NCBI GenBank assembly: GCA_016271365.2
Contig: CM028129.1
Coordinates: 844,210,001-844,274,000, forward strand
DNA: 64,000 bases
Direction: 5' to 3'
Origin: Neoceratodus forsteri
Lineage: Eukaryota > Chordata > Ceratodontiformes > Ceratodontidae
The notes beneath the pieces were generated by a model. That model was not told the DNA's origin and did not search any database. It was given only the letters and a program-made list of their open reading frames with translations. The position numbers and the translations under genes are program-made. How positions within the stretch are numbered: position 1 is the first letter of the stretch; each line of letters opens with the position of its first letter. Below are positions 23,004 through 34,799 of this stretch, one piece after another.

Positions 23004-25441
23004 AGATTAGCCACTTGTTTGTAGTAAAGTTCTTGAGTAGTCCAATGCCAGAGTTCGTACTTTCTCAGAAATCAAAAATATGCTTGTCTTGTCTTGTCTT
23101 CTTTTTCTATAGGACACAGTAATAATAATAAGAAGAAGAATCAGCATTTATATAGTGATTTTCATGCACATTGTATCCCAAAGTGCTTTACAAACAATGC
23201 TACACTGGTAGTGAAGTGACTGGATGATTAGTGGCAGCTATTTCACACATTAATACCACACACAGCCTTGGACAATTGCATGAACTGGCTTTATGGGAAG
23301 GGAAATGTTGGCCAGGACACTAGGGTCAGGTAGTGATCATGGTGCTGACAACCTCACATCTTATAACTCACAGTGATCTGCTTGTATTCTCCCCTTCTGT
23401 CTTCCCTCTTCCATGAATATAGCAGTACCTTGCAGGGGGGCTTCTCAGTCCCCTTCTGTTATTCATTCTTCACTCCTTCTCCCCACACCAAAAACTAGTG
23501 AGCTCATCACCCTTCTGCCTCATGAATGCAGGTAGCACAGTCCCTGGGTTTTTTGACAAATCAAAAATAAACAAATCTTTCCAGTAAATTAGGCAGATAG
23601 CAGCAGGGAACAAGGGGAAAGATGGGCTTTCCTATCCTTAAAAGATATAGGCTACCTTTAATTAGGCACTATTAAATGATGGGTATGTGCATCATTATGC
23701 ACATCATTTAACAGTGCCTAATCATAGGTGGCTTAAATCTTATATGGGTAGGATAGCCTGTTTTTCCCTTGTGCCCTGTTGCTATCAGCCTGGCTTACCA
23801 GAAGATCACATTTATTATTAATATGTAAAAATAACATGGAAATCTGTACTAATCGCATTCATGATGCGGAAGGGTAGTGAGCTCACCAGTTTTTGGTGTG
23901 GGGAGCAGGTGAGAAGAATGAATGCCAGAGAGGGACTGAAGAAGCCATTACAACAGGGTACAGCTATATTCAGGTTAGGGGAAGACAAGTAGGGGGAAGT
24001 TGAGGAGATCATTGTGAAATCTGGATATGTGGGCTGCCAGCACCATGATCACTACCTGATTGTGGATGAGAGCAGCCAGCAAATGATAAATGCTCAGAGT
24101 GGCAGGGCTGCACCTAAACTGTTACTTGAATTCAGTGTAGGGAGATTACCTTCGTTGGGGTGGGATGTTGACATTTGTTAGGACAGTATCGAGGGATCTG
24201 TGTATAGCTCGTTCAAGATTCAGAAGAGTGGTAGCCAGTTAACTTGCATTGTGGAGTAGGGCACAGAAAAGTACTGGAGAATAATTGCCTTTGAACTGTC
24301 CTGCAGGGTTCTGCAGATCACAGGTAAAGGAGCAGACCAACAATGGAAGTCAGGTGGATTCACTCAAGGCATTAGTATGCCTCTCCTGCTAATAATATTG
24401 TTATCCATAGTAAGTGCAGCCCTCATGAGGGTATGAACAGCAGTTTTTCTGGTGTGTCCTGATGCTTATTGTTTGGCCTTCCAAGAAAACCTTGTTGTTG
24501 GTTAATGAGGTGGGAAAAAAACACAACAGGGGACTGCACCCACTGCCTTCACTGTGCAGAAGGGTGGTGATACACTCAATGTCTACTGTGTGAGCAGAAG
24601 TCAAACATTGAGAAAGTGGACTAGAGAGTGATTTGGGAAGTATTGTTTTACAGTGCCAGAAGATGAAGCATATGGGTACAGGTGTGCACAACTCTCTGAG
24701 GTACAAGATTACAATCTGAGGTGTGATAATTCTCTTCATGAGACCGCAAGCTCATATGCAGCCCCGGACAATACTAAGGACAGAGTATGAATGAAGGGGT
24801 GTTCAACAGAAGGCAGGCTAGGTGCAGGGGGTTCATGTGGAAAAAGACTACAAGAGAAACTTATTTGTGGATTGCCAAGAAAGCATGAGCATTGGAATTG
24901 GACCAGACCACTACTTCACTACAAATTTCAGGACATCACATAACCACTAGATCATCAGGTGTTTGAAGTGTTGTACTGTACTGTGGTTTTCCAAAGAGAA
25001 TGTCAGCTGTATTACAAAACATTTTCAGCAAGTTTAAATAAACAAAATGAACAAAACCATAACCTAATGTGTACTGATCAAAATAATCCATGTCTTAATA
25101 CATGGTGTTGATCATTCTGATGAAACAATTCAATACTGATGGGGAAAGAGGAACTAGTTAGCACTATAGGGAGCCATGTGGGTCTCTGCCTCTGGCTCCA
25201 ATGATGTCATCATGACTCATCACTTAACACACTTGGTAGACATTTTAGGGAGCAAGCAAGGTTGTTTTTTGAAAGTGAAAGGCTGATGTTTACATTTTCC
25301 AAAAGCTATGAAACTGCATTTATGTTATTTACATAAATGCAGTTTTAGCATAATTGCAAACAGCAGCCTTTACTTTACCTTACTATGAAGCCAGATGTTG
25401 GAGTTTGCAGTTTTAAAAAACTGCTTGTTTAGGTACCCTTT

Positions 25442-26102
25442 AAGTTTAATACAAAGTCGTTCAAAGGAAATAAAAACTTCATTGTCCAATAAATCACAGG
25501 AGTCAGTGTCTTTAAATTGACCAATATATTCCTATTAAAGGCAAATTGTCAATGGTAATATTAAGATTATTAAGAAGAGGCTGGGTAGAATCCTTAATAT
25601 AAGATAACTGTAAATGTTTACAGAGTGGTGCATGAGCTAGAAGGGACCAGTGTAATGGATTAGATTTAAGACTAAGTGGTAGCTGGTTAGGAAGTAAATA
25701 TAGTAGGAAGTTCATTTTTAACTGGTACTGAAAGCACAAATCCTGTTCAATTAGGAACCAAGCAAGGTAATAATTAGCCAAACCTGCAGAATCCAATAAT
25801 CCCCAATAAAAGTATTTTGAACTATGCAAAACAAAACAATACCTAAGGAAATGAGGGAGCTGTAACCCACCAAATTTCTTAGGATGGACTAATTTGACAT
25901 ATGAGCCATGAGGTGGTTTGTTTGCCCAGAGGGATTTTGTAATAGTACTGTGTAGAGCTTTAAACCACTTAAGGGGTAGTATAATATTTAACATACCAAG
26001 CTGATATAAAAGTCTGGGGAGGACATTCATTTTAATGATGTTGGTTCTTCCCCATAAAGTAAGCAGTAGGGATTTCCATCTGTCCAGATCTTTCATCTTT
26101 CC
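25442..26102 (-). pseudogene. L1 ORF2 post-RT segment
   Basis: The minus frame covering 25512-26102 contains DLDRWKSLLLTLWGRTNIIKMNVLPRLLYQ in substance (seen as LWGRTNIIKMNVLPRLLY), KPPHGSYVKLVHPKKFGGLQLP and LNITIDNLPLIG. It parallels ISLWGQINIIKMNILPRLFY and SLLKDLGGLHLPNF in the L1 at 7.6-7.85 kb. Its open frame runs on into the neighbouring CR1 by chance. The coding sequence continues beyond the palindromic element on one side and beyond the CR1 on the other. Confidence 0.82.
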
Positions 26103-27294
26103 AGATAATTTCAGCAAGGCTTTTGACTCTGTGCCCCACAAAAGGTTGATCAGGAAGTTGTTGGATCTCGGGGGACAGATGGCCAAATGGGTGGAAAACT
26201 GGCTGAGGGACAGAACCCAGAGGATAGTTGTGGGGGGAGAGTTATCTGGCACTAGAGAGGTAACCAATGGGGTATCACAGGGCTCAGTGCTGGGGCTGAT
26301 GTTGTTCAATGTCTTCATCAATGACATTGGGAATGGCATTAAGGCAAACATTTGCCTATTCGTGGATGACACCAAGCTCTGTGGGAGAGTGGACACAGCT
26401 GAAGGGATACAGGACCTGTAGGAAAATCTGGAAATGCTGGGGAGGTAGTCCAGGATCTGGCAGCTTGGCTTCAATGCCAAGAAATGCAAAGTTATGCATA
26501 CTGGAGCCAAGAATACTAGGATAGTGTACTAGCTGGGTGAAGTCCTGAGTATATGCATCAGAGGAGGAGAAGGACCTGGGAGTAATGATCACTAGTGACC
26601 TGAAGCACTCCACACAGTGCAAGAAAGCAACAGCAAAGGCAAAAAAGATGCTGAGATGCATATCTAGGGGGGGATCAATAGTAGGAGAGAGGAGGTTATA
26701 CTGCCCTTGTACAGGTCACTGGTAAGGCCACATCTACAGTATGGGATTCAGTAATGGTACCCACACCTCAAAAAGGACATTAACCTGCTGGTGAATGTCC
26801 AGAGGAGGGCTACAAACATGATAGCATGTCAGCAGGGTAAGGCATATGAGGAGAAGTTGAGGGCACTGAACATGTACTCCCTGGAAGACAGGAGAGAGAG
26901 GGGACATGACTGGAACCTTCAAGTACTTGAAATGGATCAATAAGGTTGTTAAGGAGAGTCTCTTTAAGCTGAGTGGCAACCATAACACAAGGTGGCACAG
27001 TCTTAAGCTAGAGGGTGGGAGGTTTAGGAGAGAGATCAGGAAGCACTTCTTCACAGAGAGAGGGTGGTGGACACTTGGAATGCACTGCTGGAAGAGATCA
27101 TCTTGTTGAAGACAGTGGTCAGCTTTAAGGGAGGCTGGGATAGGCATGGGGGAAGATAAGGATCATGGGTAGGAAGGATGGAAGAAGTTGGGAGGGAGGG
27201 CAGGGACATTAGCTCAAGCTCTGGCCCCTGCAATATGAGCAGACTTGATAGACCAAATTACCTTCTTCTGCTGGCTTCTTCATATGTTCGTATC
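26103..27294 (+). mobile_element. CR1 LINE 3' half, sense, nested in L1
   Basis: RT motif A (FSKAFDSVPHKRLI, start of frame 26035-26421) is followed by VSQGSVLGLMLFNVFINDI (motif B) and LFVDDTKLC (motif C with DD intact). Frameshifts then lead through EEKDLGVMITSDLKHSTQC-like and YSLEDRRERGH-like blocks to NHNTRWHSLKLEGGRFR near 27,000. The 3' part gives a LAPAI-like end and stops about 27,294. L1 coding flanks both sides in the opposite orientation, so this CR1 inserted into the L1. A clear target duplication was not found. Confidence 0.82.
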
Positions 27295-28620
27295 TTGAAC
27301 TATTTGTTTCACTAATGGGTGTAAATTAAGAGTTTTTAAAGAGGAGGATATTGGGAATATTTTAATGCACAGATAAGTGACATTTTTAATTTCCCATTTT
27401 AGTCTGAATTGCATAAAGTCTGATTTAAAAACATGCGGGGAAGGAAGAAAGACAACAGTTTTATTTAAATTTAGTTTATAGCCAGAAAATTCACTGAATT
27501 GTTGAGTAATGGTCAGGGTTTCCTGGAGAGAGGTGATGGGGTTGGTTAGGTGGAGTAATATATCATCTGCATAATTTGAAATATAACATTCTTGATTGCC
27601 TATAGAGATGTCTGAATTATCAGGAAGGGAATTAATTTTAAGTGTTGGTGGTTCCAGATATAAATTAAGGGGAAAAGGGGCAATCTTGATGGGTGCCCCA
27701 AGAAATAATAAAGGGCTCAGAAAGAACTCCATTACATATTATTCTGGCTGTGGGGGTGAGAATATAAAATCTGTATCCAGCAAATAAAAGGGTCTAGGAA
27801 GCCATATTGTTGTAAAATCCAAAACAAATAGTGCCACGAAACACTGTCAAAGGCTTTTTCTGCATTCAGTGAGACCAATACTGCATCCAGATTGGTCTTC
27901 CTGGAGGTGGAAAGCAAATAAAATAATGTATGAAAATGGTCACTGGAGAGCCTTCCTTTCACAAACCCTACTTGATCAGGACCAATCAGGAACGTCCACA
28001 CCCAGCCAAGATGAGAGGCTAAATTTTTGCCAATAATTTAACATCTACATTTAGTAGCAAAACAGGCCTGTAATTTTCAAGCATGGTTTCATCTCTGCCA
28101 GGCTTGGGCAGGACAAATTTGCTAGCCTCCAGAAAAAAATGTGTCTAATAAATCTGTTGATTGCAAATAATTGTATAGGGCCGGTAAATATGGGGCAAGC
28201 TCATCTATAAATAACTTATAGAAATTAGAAGAAAAGCCATCTGGCCTGGGAGTTTTGTCCAAGGCAAGTGAATGGATGGCTTCCCTAACTTCTACTTCTG
28301 AAAAAGGGATTACTATGCTTGGGGCTACCTCAGCTGATAGTTTTGGTAAATCAATACCTTCCTAAAAATTGTGCATAGCCCCAGTCTGATCCTTGGTTAC
28401 ATTGTCTTATAAATAAAGGTTTAGGTAATAGTCCCTAAAAGCACTGACTATGTGTCCATAATTAACTAAAGGGGAAGAAGTAATGGGATCCTGTATAGTT
28501 CTAACCCATCTAGCCACTGCTCTCTGTTGTAATCTTAGAGCCAGTAATTTACTAGCCTTTTCCCCCTGTTCAACATACGTTGCTTTCAAGGCCTTTAAGA
28601 ATTTTTGCACCTGTTCTAAT
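27295..28620 (-). pseudogene. L1 ORF2 RT segment, antisense
   Basis: Frame 27732-28001 gives GPDQVGFVKGRLSSDH and LVSLNAEKAFDSVSWHYL (motif A). Frame 27280-27732 gives FPLNLYLEP, YISNYADDILLHL (motif C, YADD intact) and GYKLNLNKT (motif D). Frame 28407-28610 is the endonuclease-RT linker (LLALRLQQRAVARWV). The motif A Asp is Asn (codon 27864-27866). Motif B is damaged by a frame break near 27,730. Confidence 0.85.
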
Positions 28621-29720
28621 AAAATCTCTGAGTATTAGGCTTGAAGCTGAGAGAGGTGGGTCCTGACATCATCTAGGGTGGATGGGGTGAGAACTTTTTC
28701 AATAGTTCTGATAGAATTAAGTAGAGAGCTACAATGGGAAGTAGATTCTTTCTTTGGTTTCATAGCTAGTTGGATTAGCCCTCTCCACCACTGATACTTC
28801 AGGGCCCCTCAAGCCAAATCCAGAGCATTAATAGAGTTCCAGATAATTTGGAGGGAGTCTTTGATATAATTTTTCAATCTTGTCATAGTATTGGGGTCAG
28901 AAAGTAACAGGGTGTTCATTGACCAGATGTGGTCTCATCAGATTTCACTAAAACATCTAAGGTAAGTTTAACAGGGGCATGATCTGAAGGGACAATAGAA
29001 TATATCTAACACACACATACTCTGACTAGCAATAAATTTGAGACCAAAAAATAATCTAGTCTAGAATATGACTTGTGGGAGTGAGAATAAAAAGTGTATG
29101 CTCAAGAAAAAGGATTAAAGATCCTCTAAGGATCAGCCAGGCCGGCATTATCCACAAAATCTCTCAGGCTATGTTGGGTGGGTGAAAGGCCAGATCCCAC
29201 CCTGTAGGTCCTGTCTATGTTATTACATTGAACTAAGTTCTGGTCTCCACCCAGGATCCATGTAAGATGTGAATAAGGGGCTAAGAGGGCAGACATTTTG
29301 GCAAAGAATGAAGGACTATCTATTGTAGGGTCATAAATGGAACCCAGAAGTATTTCTGAGAGTCAAAAGTGACCATGAACAAAGATGTCTCTGCATTCCC
29401 TGTCTGCAATCTCAGATATTAATGTAAAGGGGACAGATCTATGAATTAGAATAGTTGTTGTTCTTTGCCATGTACTGTCACCAGACCGAATGGCTTGTCC
29501 CATTCTGACTCTTCTAAACTGAGAAACCTGATTGGTCACAATATGAATCTCTTGCAAACAGATAATATGGCATGTAAAGTTTTTAAATGTTTTAGGATAG
29601 CATCATGTTTGGTCAGTGATTGACCACCCTTAACCCTTGCTATGCTTCAGACTGATATATCAGTCCAAAATTCCTATACATTCAAATCCTGTTGGCAGTC
29701 TAAGGGTTAATATTCCAGGT
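28621..29720 (-). pseudogene. L1 ORF2 endonuclease remnant, antisense
   Basis: The minus strand from about 29,640 reads KGGQSLTKHDAILKHLKTLH, then LQEIHIVTNQVSQFRRVRMG (the QETH-type block with Ile for Thr) and TTILIHRSVPFTLISEIADRECRDIFVHGHF in frame 29363-29557. Beyond this the frame is fragmented to 28.7 kb. This is an L1-type APE endonuclease N-terminus. Confidence 0.72.
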
Positions 29721-30185
29721 AATAATGTTCCATGGTAATGCCATTATGTAATTAAGCAATAGTTGTCATAGTAAAATTTCATTTCAATAAGGCATAGGCA
29801 TATTCCAGCATGAGCCACAGGGAAACCCCCCTCCCCCAAAAGGAAACCAAAAGGTACTATTAAGAATTAGAAACAAAATGTGATGTAAATGTACATCCCT
29901 GACCCCTATGCACCATAGATTAGTGTTGAAAACCCCAACAGAGATAACCAGCCCATAAGTGCTAATGGGCTGGCATCTCCATCAGAACTTAGTCTTCTTA
30001 CGGTAAAGAAAAAAAGTAGCAGAACTGTAGAGGGCTCTGGCCCTGCAACAAAATGAAATGCTCCTTAATATCCTACCCATCATATATTTAATTATAATTA
30101 CTGGTGAGCCTATTTATCAATCGGATTATCATCACTCTCAAATGGCGTAATAACCCAAAAATGGGTTAATATGGAGTTCTGAAAA
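29721..30185. other. Unassigned sequence upstream of L1 ORF2 remnant
   Basis: No domain was recognised. It may be the L1 inter-ORF region. It ends at a foldback element. Confidence 0.4.
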
Positions 30186-30189
30186 CAAC

Positions 30190-30685
30190 TCACTTGCACT
30201 GCCCTCGAACGCCACTTTCACTTAACTGGCAACGTGGTGTGACTAAGCGGTGTTCATTCCGGAAAATGATATTGCCAAAACGATATACAAACTGCAGTGC
30301 TTTGTTTAAAATCCTGTCCATTGTAGCAGTTAACTTCATTTTTCTTATTTTTTTGAGTTAGAAAAGTCTCCGAGTGTAGACTGAGGAAAGCGAGTGACTC
30401 AGTGGCTTCAGAAGACGAGATTCAAGCATTAGCGAGTGTTGCTATAGGAACACATGCTTATGTTTGAATCTTGTCTTCTGAAGCTGCTGAGCCACTTGCT
30501 CTCCTCAGTCTATACTTGGCAGCTTTAATTCAAAAAATTAAGAAAAATGAGGTTAACTGCTACAACAGACAGGATTTTTAAACAAAGCGCTGCAGTTTGT
30601 GTACATTTTCAGCAATATTATTTTCTGGAATGAACACCGCCCGGTCATGCTTCACTAAGGGACCCAAGTCACTCACTAATGGGCT
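30190..30685. mobile_element. Foldback (palindromic) element, ~0.5 kb
   Basis: An inverted repeat centred near 30,440. Well-matched arms run about 30,231-30,430 and 30,455-30,652, for example GCGGTGTTCATTCC facing GGAATGAACACCGC, ACTGCAGTGCTTTGTTTAAA facing its inverse, and GTCTTCTGAAGC-type ends at the loop. Weaker pairing continues outward. There is no coding content. The target duplication was not resolved. Confidence 0.72.
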
Positions 30686-30744
30686 GTAGAAAGGAAACAG
30701 ATTGTCCTGGGGAGTAAGCCTTTGTACCAGTAATTATAAAAAAT

Positions 30745-30905
30745 AAAGTATAGGTAGGTGTGTGTTCATGATGTTTTTTTACACACCCTCCATGAGTAAT
30801 CAGCTCATAAACCTCTCGAGCTTCACTCTCAAGGTTTATGGCTCATCACTCACCTCGGGTGTGTAAAAAAACACTATAACACACGCCTACCTAGCCATTA
30901 TTCTT
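30745..30905. repeat. Short palindromic element, ~150 bp
   Basis: TAGGTAGGTGTGTGTT and AACACACGCCTACCTA are inverted arms. Pairing continues through GTTTTTTTACACACCC facing GGGTGTGTAAAAAAAC to a loop near 30,822 with CTCGAGCTTCACTCTCAAG. Flanking AATAAAG and CTTTATT extend the outer pairing. Confidence 0.75.
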
Positions 30906-31095
30906 TATTTAAAAAACAAACAACAGAAAACAGTATCTTGCCCCTAGCTCTTGAGTGGTGAATTTCTATTTCACCCACCCTAGAAAATTTGGTTATGGCA
31001 AAAATAAATATGTATTTAAGCTAACAAGTCAGTTAGTAGAATATTATCATTCAGAAGAAAATGATATTAACAGCTCTTGTAAAATGAAATACATA

Positions 31096-32976
31096 GGGCT
31101 GGATATTCAAAAGGGTTGTGCCATGCGCAATAGGGTTGCATCTGCGCAAGTCGAAATTGTGCCATTCTGCGATATTCAGCAGGAGGCAGTTGCGCCCCAA
31201 GTCATGCTGAGCAACAGCGCAATGCTAATGGAGGCTTGCTCAACTGGAGGGGGAGGAACCATGCATAAACTGCACATCCCGATATTCAGCTGGGCTGTGC
31301 AGAGTTGTGCAGGTGCAACCCCCAACCCGCGCCTGCACAACTTTGAGCCAAAAAAAAAAGGAGTAAGTCGAGGGCCACCCACAGGTGAGCTGCCACATTG
31401 CAGGCGCAACACAGCAGCTGCCACCTGTGGATGGTCCTCCACTTCTCCCTGTGCCCCTCTGCAGTCGTTCGCGGGCATAATGTAACCCCGTAGCCCGATC
31501 ACAGGCAGACACCCCCCCTAGCCCGATGGTGGGCAGATCTCCTCCCCCTCCGACTGGCCCGATCGTGGGAGAACATAACTGAACAACCCCCCACTGGCCC
31601 GATAATGGGCAAAAATAGAAATGACCTCCACTAGCCCGATCGTGGGCAGAACGGAGTTCAACCCCCGACTAGCCCATCATGGGCAGAATGGAGTTCAACC
31701 CCCAAAGACCAATATCCCTGGTGGTCCAGTGGACTGAAAGCCCGATCGTGGGCATAACAGAACTGAGACCCCCTCGACTGGCCTGAGCGGGCAAAACAGA
31801 ACTGAACCCCGCCCCCGACTGGCTGATTCGCGGGCATAACAGAAATGACCCCCCCACTAGCCTGATCGCGGGCAGCATGGAGTTCAACCCCCAAAGACCA
31901 ATATCCTGGTGATCTAGTGGCCCCCCCACCCCACCCACCCTGGGGCCCCACCACCCGCCCCCCATCAGCGGTGGGCTGCAGCACCCACCTGCCTGCTGCC
32001 CGCGCCCGCTGACTGACTGCTCAGTAGGGTTGCATGCCCATTGGGTCAGAGCAAGAGCCAGTGGGCGTGCAGCTTCATACAGGCAGTCCAGATATGTGAA
32101 TGAATTCATTCATTCACATATCTGAACTGCTGCCTGTTGATAGTCACCATGCCCATTGGCTCTTGCTCTGAACCAATAGGCATGCAGCCCTCACCGAGCA
32201 GTCAGTCAGCGGGTGGCAGGCGGTGGAGCTGCTGCCCGCCGGCTGACGGGGGAGCGGGGTGGGGCTCTGTGGGTGGGTGGGTGGAGGCCACTAGATCACC
32301 AGGAAATTGACCTTGGAGGGGTTTGACTCTAATGCCCGTGATCGGGCTTCACGTCCACTGGACCACCAGGGATATTGGTCTTTGGGTGTTGAACTATGTT
32401 CTCCCATGATCGGCTAGTGGGGGGTAATTTCTCTTATGCCCGCCGATCGGGCCAGTCGGGGGCTGTTCGTTTTGCCCGTGATCGGGCCAGTGGGGTTTAA
32501 TATTGTTACGCCCGCGATTGGGCCAGTGGGGGAGATTTACTCATGCCCGCGGATTGGGCTGCAGGGGGCATCGGTCCCCGACGGCTGCTGCCTGGAAGGG
32601 TGCCAGGCGCAAGTTGTCAGGGATCGGCACACCTGCATGCTAATGGCATGCAAATGGGGCCGTAAGTAGATGCAGATGGACCCCCTACACCTTGCATAAC
32701 TTATGGCACCATTTGTATGTCACCTTTTGAATATCGGAAATTTGCACATGGCGCAATGGAACTTGCACCACTGCATCTTGAATGCTCCACTCTGACCACT
32801 TGCGGTAGCGCAAGTTCCACTGCGCCATGCACAGTGGCTGTGGCTGGGGGTCTGGCATTCAAAGGAGTTGCTCAACAGCGCAATTCCATTGAATATTGCC
32901 GGCCATTCCCTGCGCAACTTTTTTGTGCAGCGCAAGGGCTTGCGCCAGAGAATGGTACAGTTTGAATATCCAGCCC
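31096..32976. mobile_element. TA-flanked foldback element, 1.88 kb
   Basis: Ends GGGCTGGATATTCAAA and its inverse TTTGAATATCCAGCCC are flanked by ATA on both sides (31093-31095 and 32977-32979), so the target is TA or ATA. The whole element is palindromic with its centre near 32,105 (GAATGAATTCATTCATTC). Each arm carries tandem units built on CCCGATCGTGGGC (31.48-31.87 kb; inverted at 32.33-32.55 kb) and tRNA-Glu-like motifs at 31,716, 31,904, 32,288 and 32,355. Outer arms contain GCGCAA-rich blocks. No transposase. Same family as 12897-14876 and 1-566. Confidence 0.82.
31480..31900. repeat. GC-rich tandem units, left arm
   Basis: Degenerate repeats of about 35-60 bp contain (T/C)AGCCCGATCGTGGGCA, followed by GAACTGAACCCC or GGAGTTCAACCCCC. 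Inverted counterparts lie at about 32,330-32,560 in the right arm. Confidence 0.75.
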
Positions 32977-34780
32977 ATAGTATTAATTTTGAGAAACTGA
33001 AAAAGTAGCAGGTGCCTAATAGCAGGGGACTTGTTATAATAGACATAAATAAATAAAAAAAAGCCATAAAAGGCAAAATAAAGGGGTGGGTGTAATCTTT
33101 CTCCCTATCTAATAAGAAATCATTCTAATTTTCACCTGTTAATGAGAAATCAAAATGTCACCTCAGCTGGGAGCTCGGTAAAGACCCTAAAGTGCGAATG
33201 AAAATACCAAAAGGAAAACCATAAATTAATACATCCAATAGCCTAGCAACTAAAACCAGGCACTGCAAGCTGAAATTCCATCAATAAATTTAAGAAAAGC
33301 CATGAAAACTTGCTCTACCAACTTAAATAAAGTGGTAAAGTGGGTACATACCGCAGTTAGATGATGTAGGTGCCATATTAATTGTGCATCAAGAAAGAAT
33401 TTTAGGGTGCTGTGATTGTCAAGTATTGCTTTTTCTCTTTTAACAAACCCTATATTACCTAAAAATAAAATAAGAGCTGGAAGGGGAAAAAATAAACAGC
33501 CGAAAAAACAATCTAATGGAGACTGCAACATTAATTAAACAGCGGGTCCTACCAGAGCACTTACATGCAGTAAATCATTAAAAAGTCAAAATTTTTATTC
33601 CAGACTCCTTACCAACAACCATATAACAGTTTTAAAGGTAAACAATTCAAACAGCTAACATAATGGAAACTTACAGTACAATCAAATACATCAATCAGAT
33701 AGGCTAATAATTGTTTCAAAACTGGAGGAATTACAAACAATGATAAATTCCTGAGCAATTCTGGGCAATAAGCAAGCTCAATCAGTAATCTTATATCACT
33801 AGAAAATAAAATGTTGAGCAATTAGAACTCACCATCGCTGTCGGCCCATATATAAAAAAAAAAAACACTACATCCATTTCTCCCATTAAGAAAAGCAGGT
33901 AACTAGAAAATAAAATTAACTGTGGGAGTCGGGTGTATGAAAAACAGAAGAGAACCAATAAAATGTGTTTTGCTCCCACTATATAACAACTCTTCATGCT
34001 ATTTGATGTGATCAATAAGTCATAAGAAAACCACACTTAACCATAGGCTGAAATATATAGAATGCTGATATAGGCAGTATAGAGGTCCCAAGCTGGATCC
34101 ACATTTAAACCGAGGGAAGACCAAATAACAAAAGCTGGTACTGTGCTTGAAAATATAAGCAAAAGGATAACAGCTCCCACTGTAGTCTACTGCGTAATTG
34201 TAATGTGGAGGTTTACTGCTGCAACACTAACAGGGAGCCATATTAATTGCGTATCAAGAAATTAAACACTTGGAGTCAGTGGGTATCAAACCAGTGCATT
34301 ATCTCCTTGAACTGGTCTATGGACGAACAATAACGGTGCAAAAAACAATGGGAGGAATTATAAATACCTAGAAAAAAGGAAACCACATTTATATCTCAGC
34401 ATTAAAAAAGGTGTCGGGAGCTTAGTCGAAGCAATATCATGGATTCAAGGTACTGATAAGCCATGCTTCTCTGCTAAAACTCATGAAAAATAATAAGATA
34501 TAAGTGGCAAGGGAGTAGTTCTAAATGTCAACCAAACTAAAATCAGTAGTCAAGCTCGTAATGTAGCGATCAGTCTGGTTAGTTCTTAGAAGTTGTAGAG
34601 GAATTGTTAAGAAGCCTAACCAGTAATAGTAACATTAAAGAAATATAGCCAGAAAAGATTCAAACTGAAATAAAAGGCCCAGCTTGGCACCATTAACACA
34701 CCGAAGATAGGCTCAAAAAACAACTAGAATCAGTGAGACCAATGTTACTAGTAAAATGCTGTTCAAGACAGGCCATCGAC
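32977..34780. other. Unassigned AT-rich sequence with a short dispersed repeat
   Basis: No domain was recognised on either strand. A segment GTGCCATATTAATTG followed by (T/C)G(C/T)(A/G)TATCAAGAAA-like sequence occurs near 33,370 and again near 34,217, suggesting an old internal duplication. Positionally it would be the L1 region between ORF1 and ORF2, but nothing in the sequence proves that. Confidence 0.4.
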
Positions 34781-34799
34781 CCTCAGCCTTGGCCATGAA

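Larger units (their letters stand above)
22261..25441. mobile_element. Giant palindromic T2/Kolobok-like element, copy 1
   Basis: A 3.18-kb element that is one long inverted repeat with a centre near 23,690. Terminal arms AAAGGATACCTAAACAA and, in reverse complement, AAAGGGTACCTAAACAA match at 16 of 17 positions. Arm pairing is visible over about 460 bp at the outside (22.26-22.73 with 24.94-25.44 kb) and again at the centre (for example CCCCACACCAAAAACTAGTGAGCTC facing GAGCTCACCAGTTTTTGG). The middle parts (22.75-23.35 and 24.05-24.93 kb) differ between arms. The right side ends in TTAA; the left has TCAA. No transposase frame exists. It interrupts the antisense L1 between CIKL- and FQFCQLRHC-encoding sequence. 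Confidence 0.8.

Noticed and set aside
26035..26421. 128-codon plus frame taken as one protein
   Set aside because: Only the part from about 26,103 is CR1 RT; the first residues are the reverse strand of the L1 into which it inserted.
25512..26510. 332-codon minus frame taken as one protein
   Set aside because: The N-terminal third is antisense CR1; only the part below 26,102 is L1 ORF2.
30955..31485. 176-codon plus frame
   Set aside because: Starts in unassigned DNA and runs across the terminus of a foldback element; no domain.
31480..31900. CRISPR-like regularly spaced repeats
   Set aside because: Repeats are degenerate, spacing is irregular, units are mirrored in the opposite arm of a foldback element, and the genome is eukaryotic.
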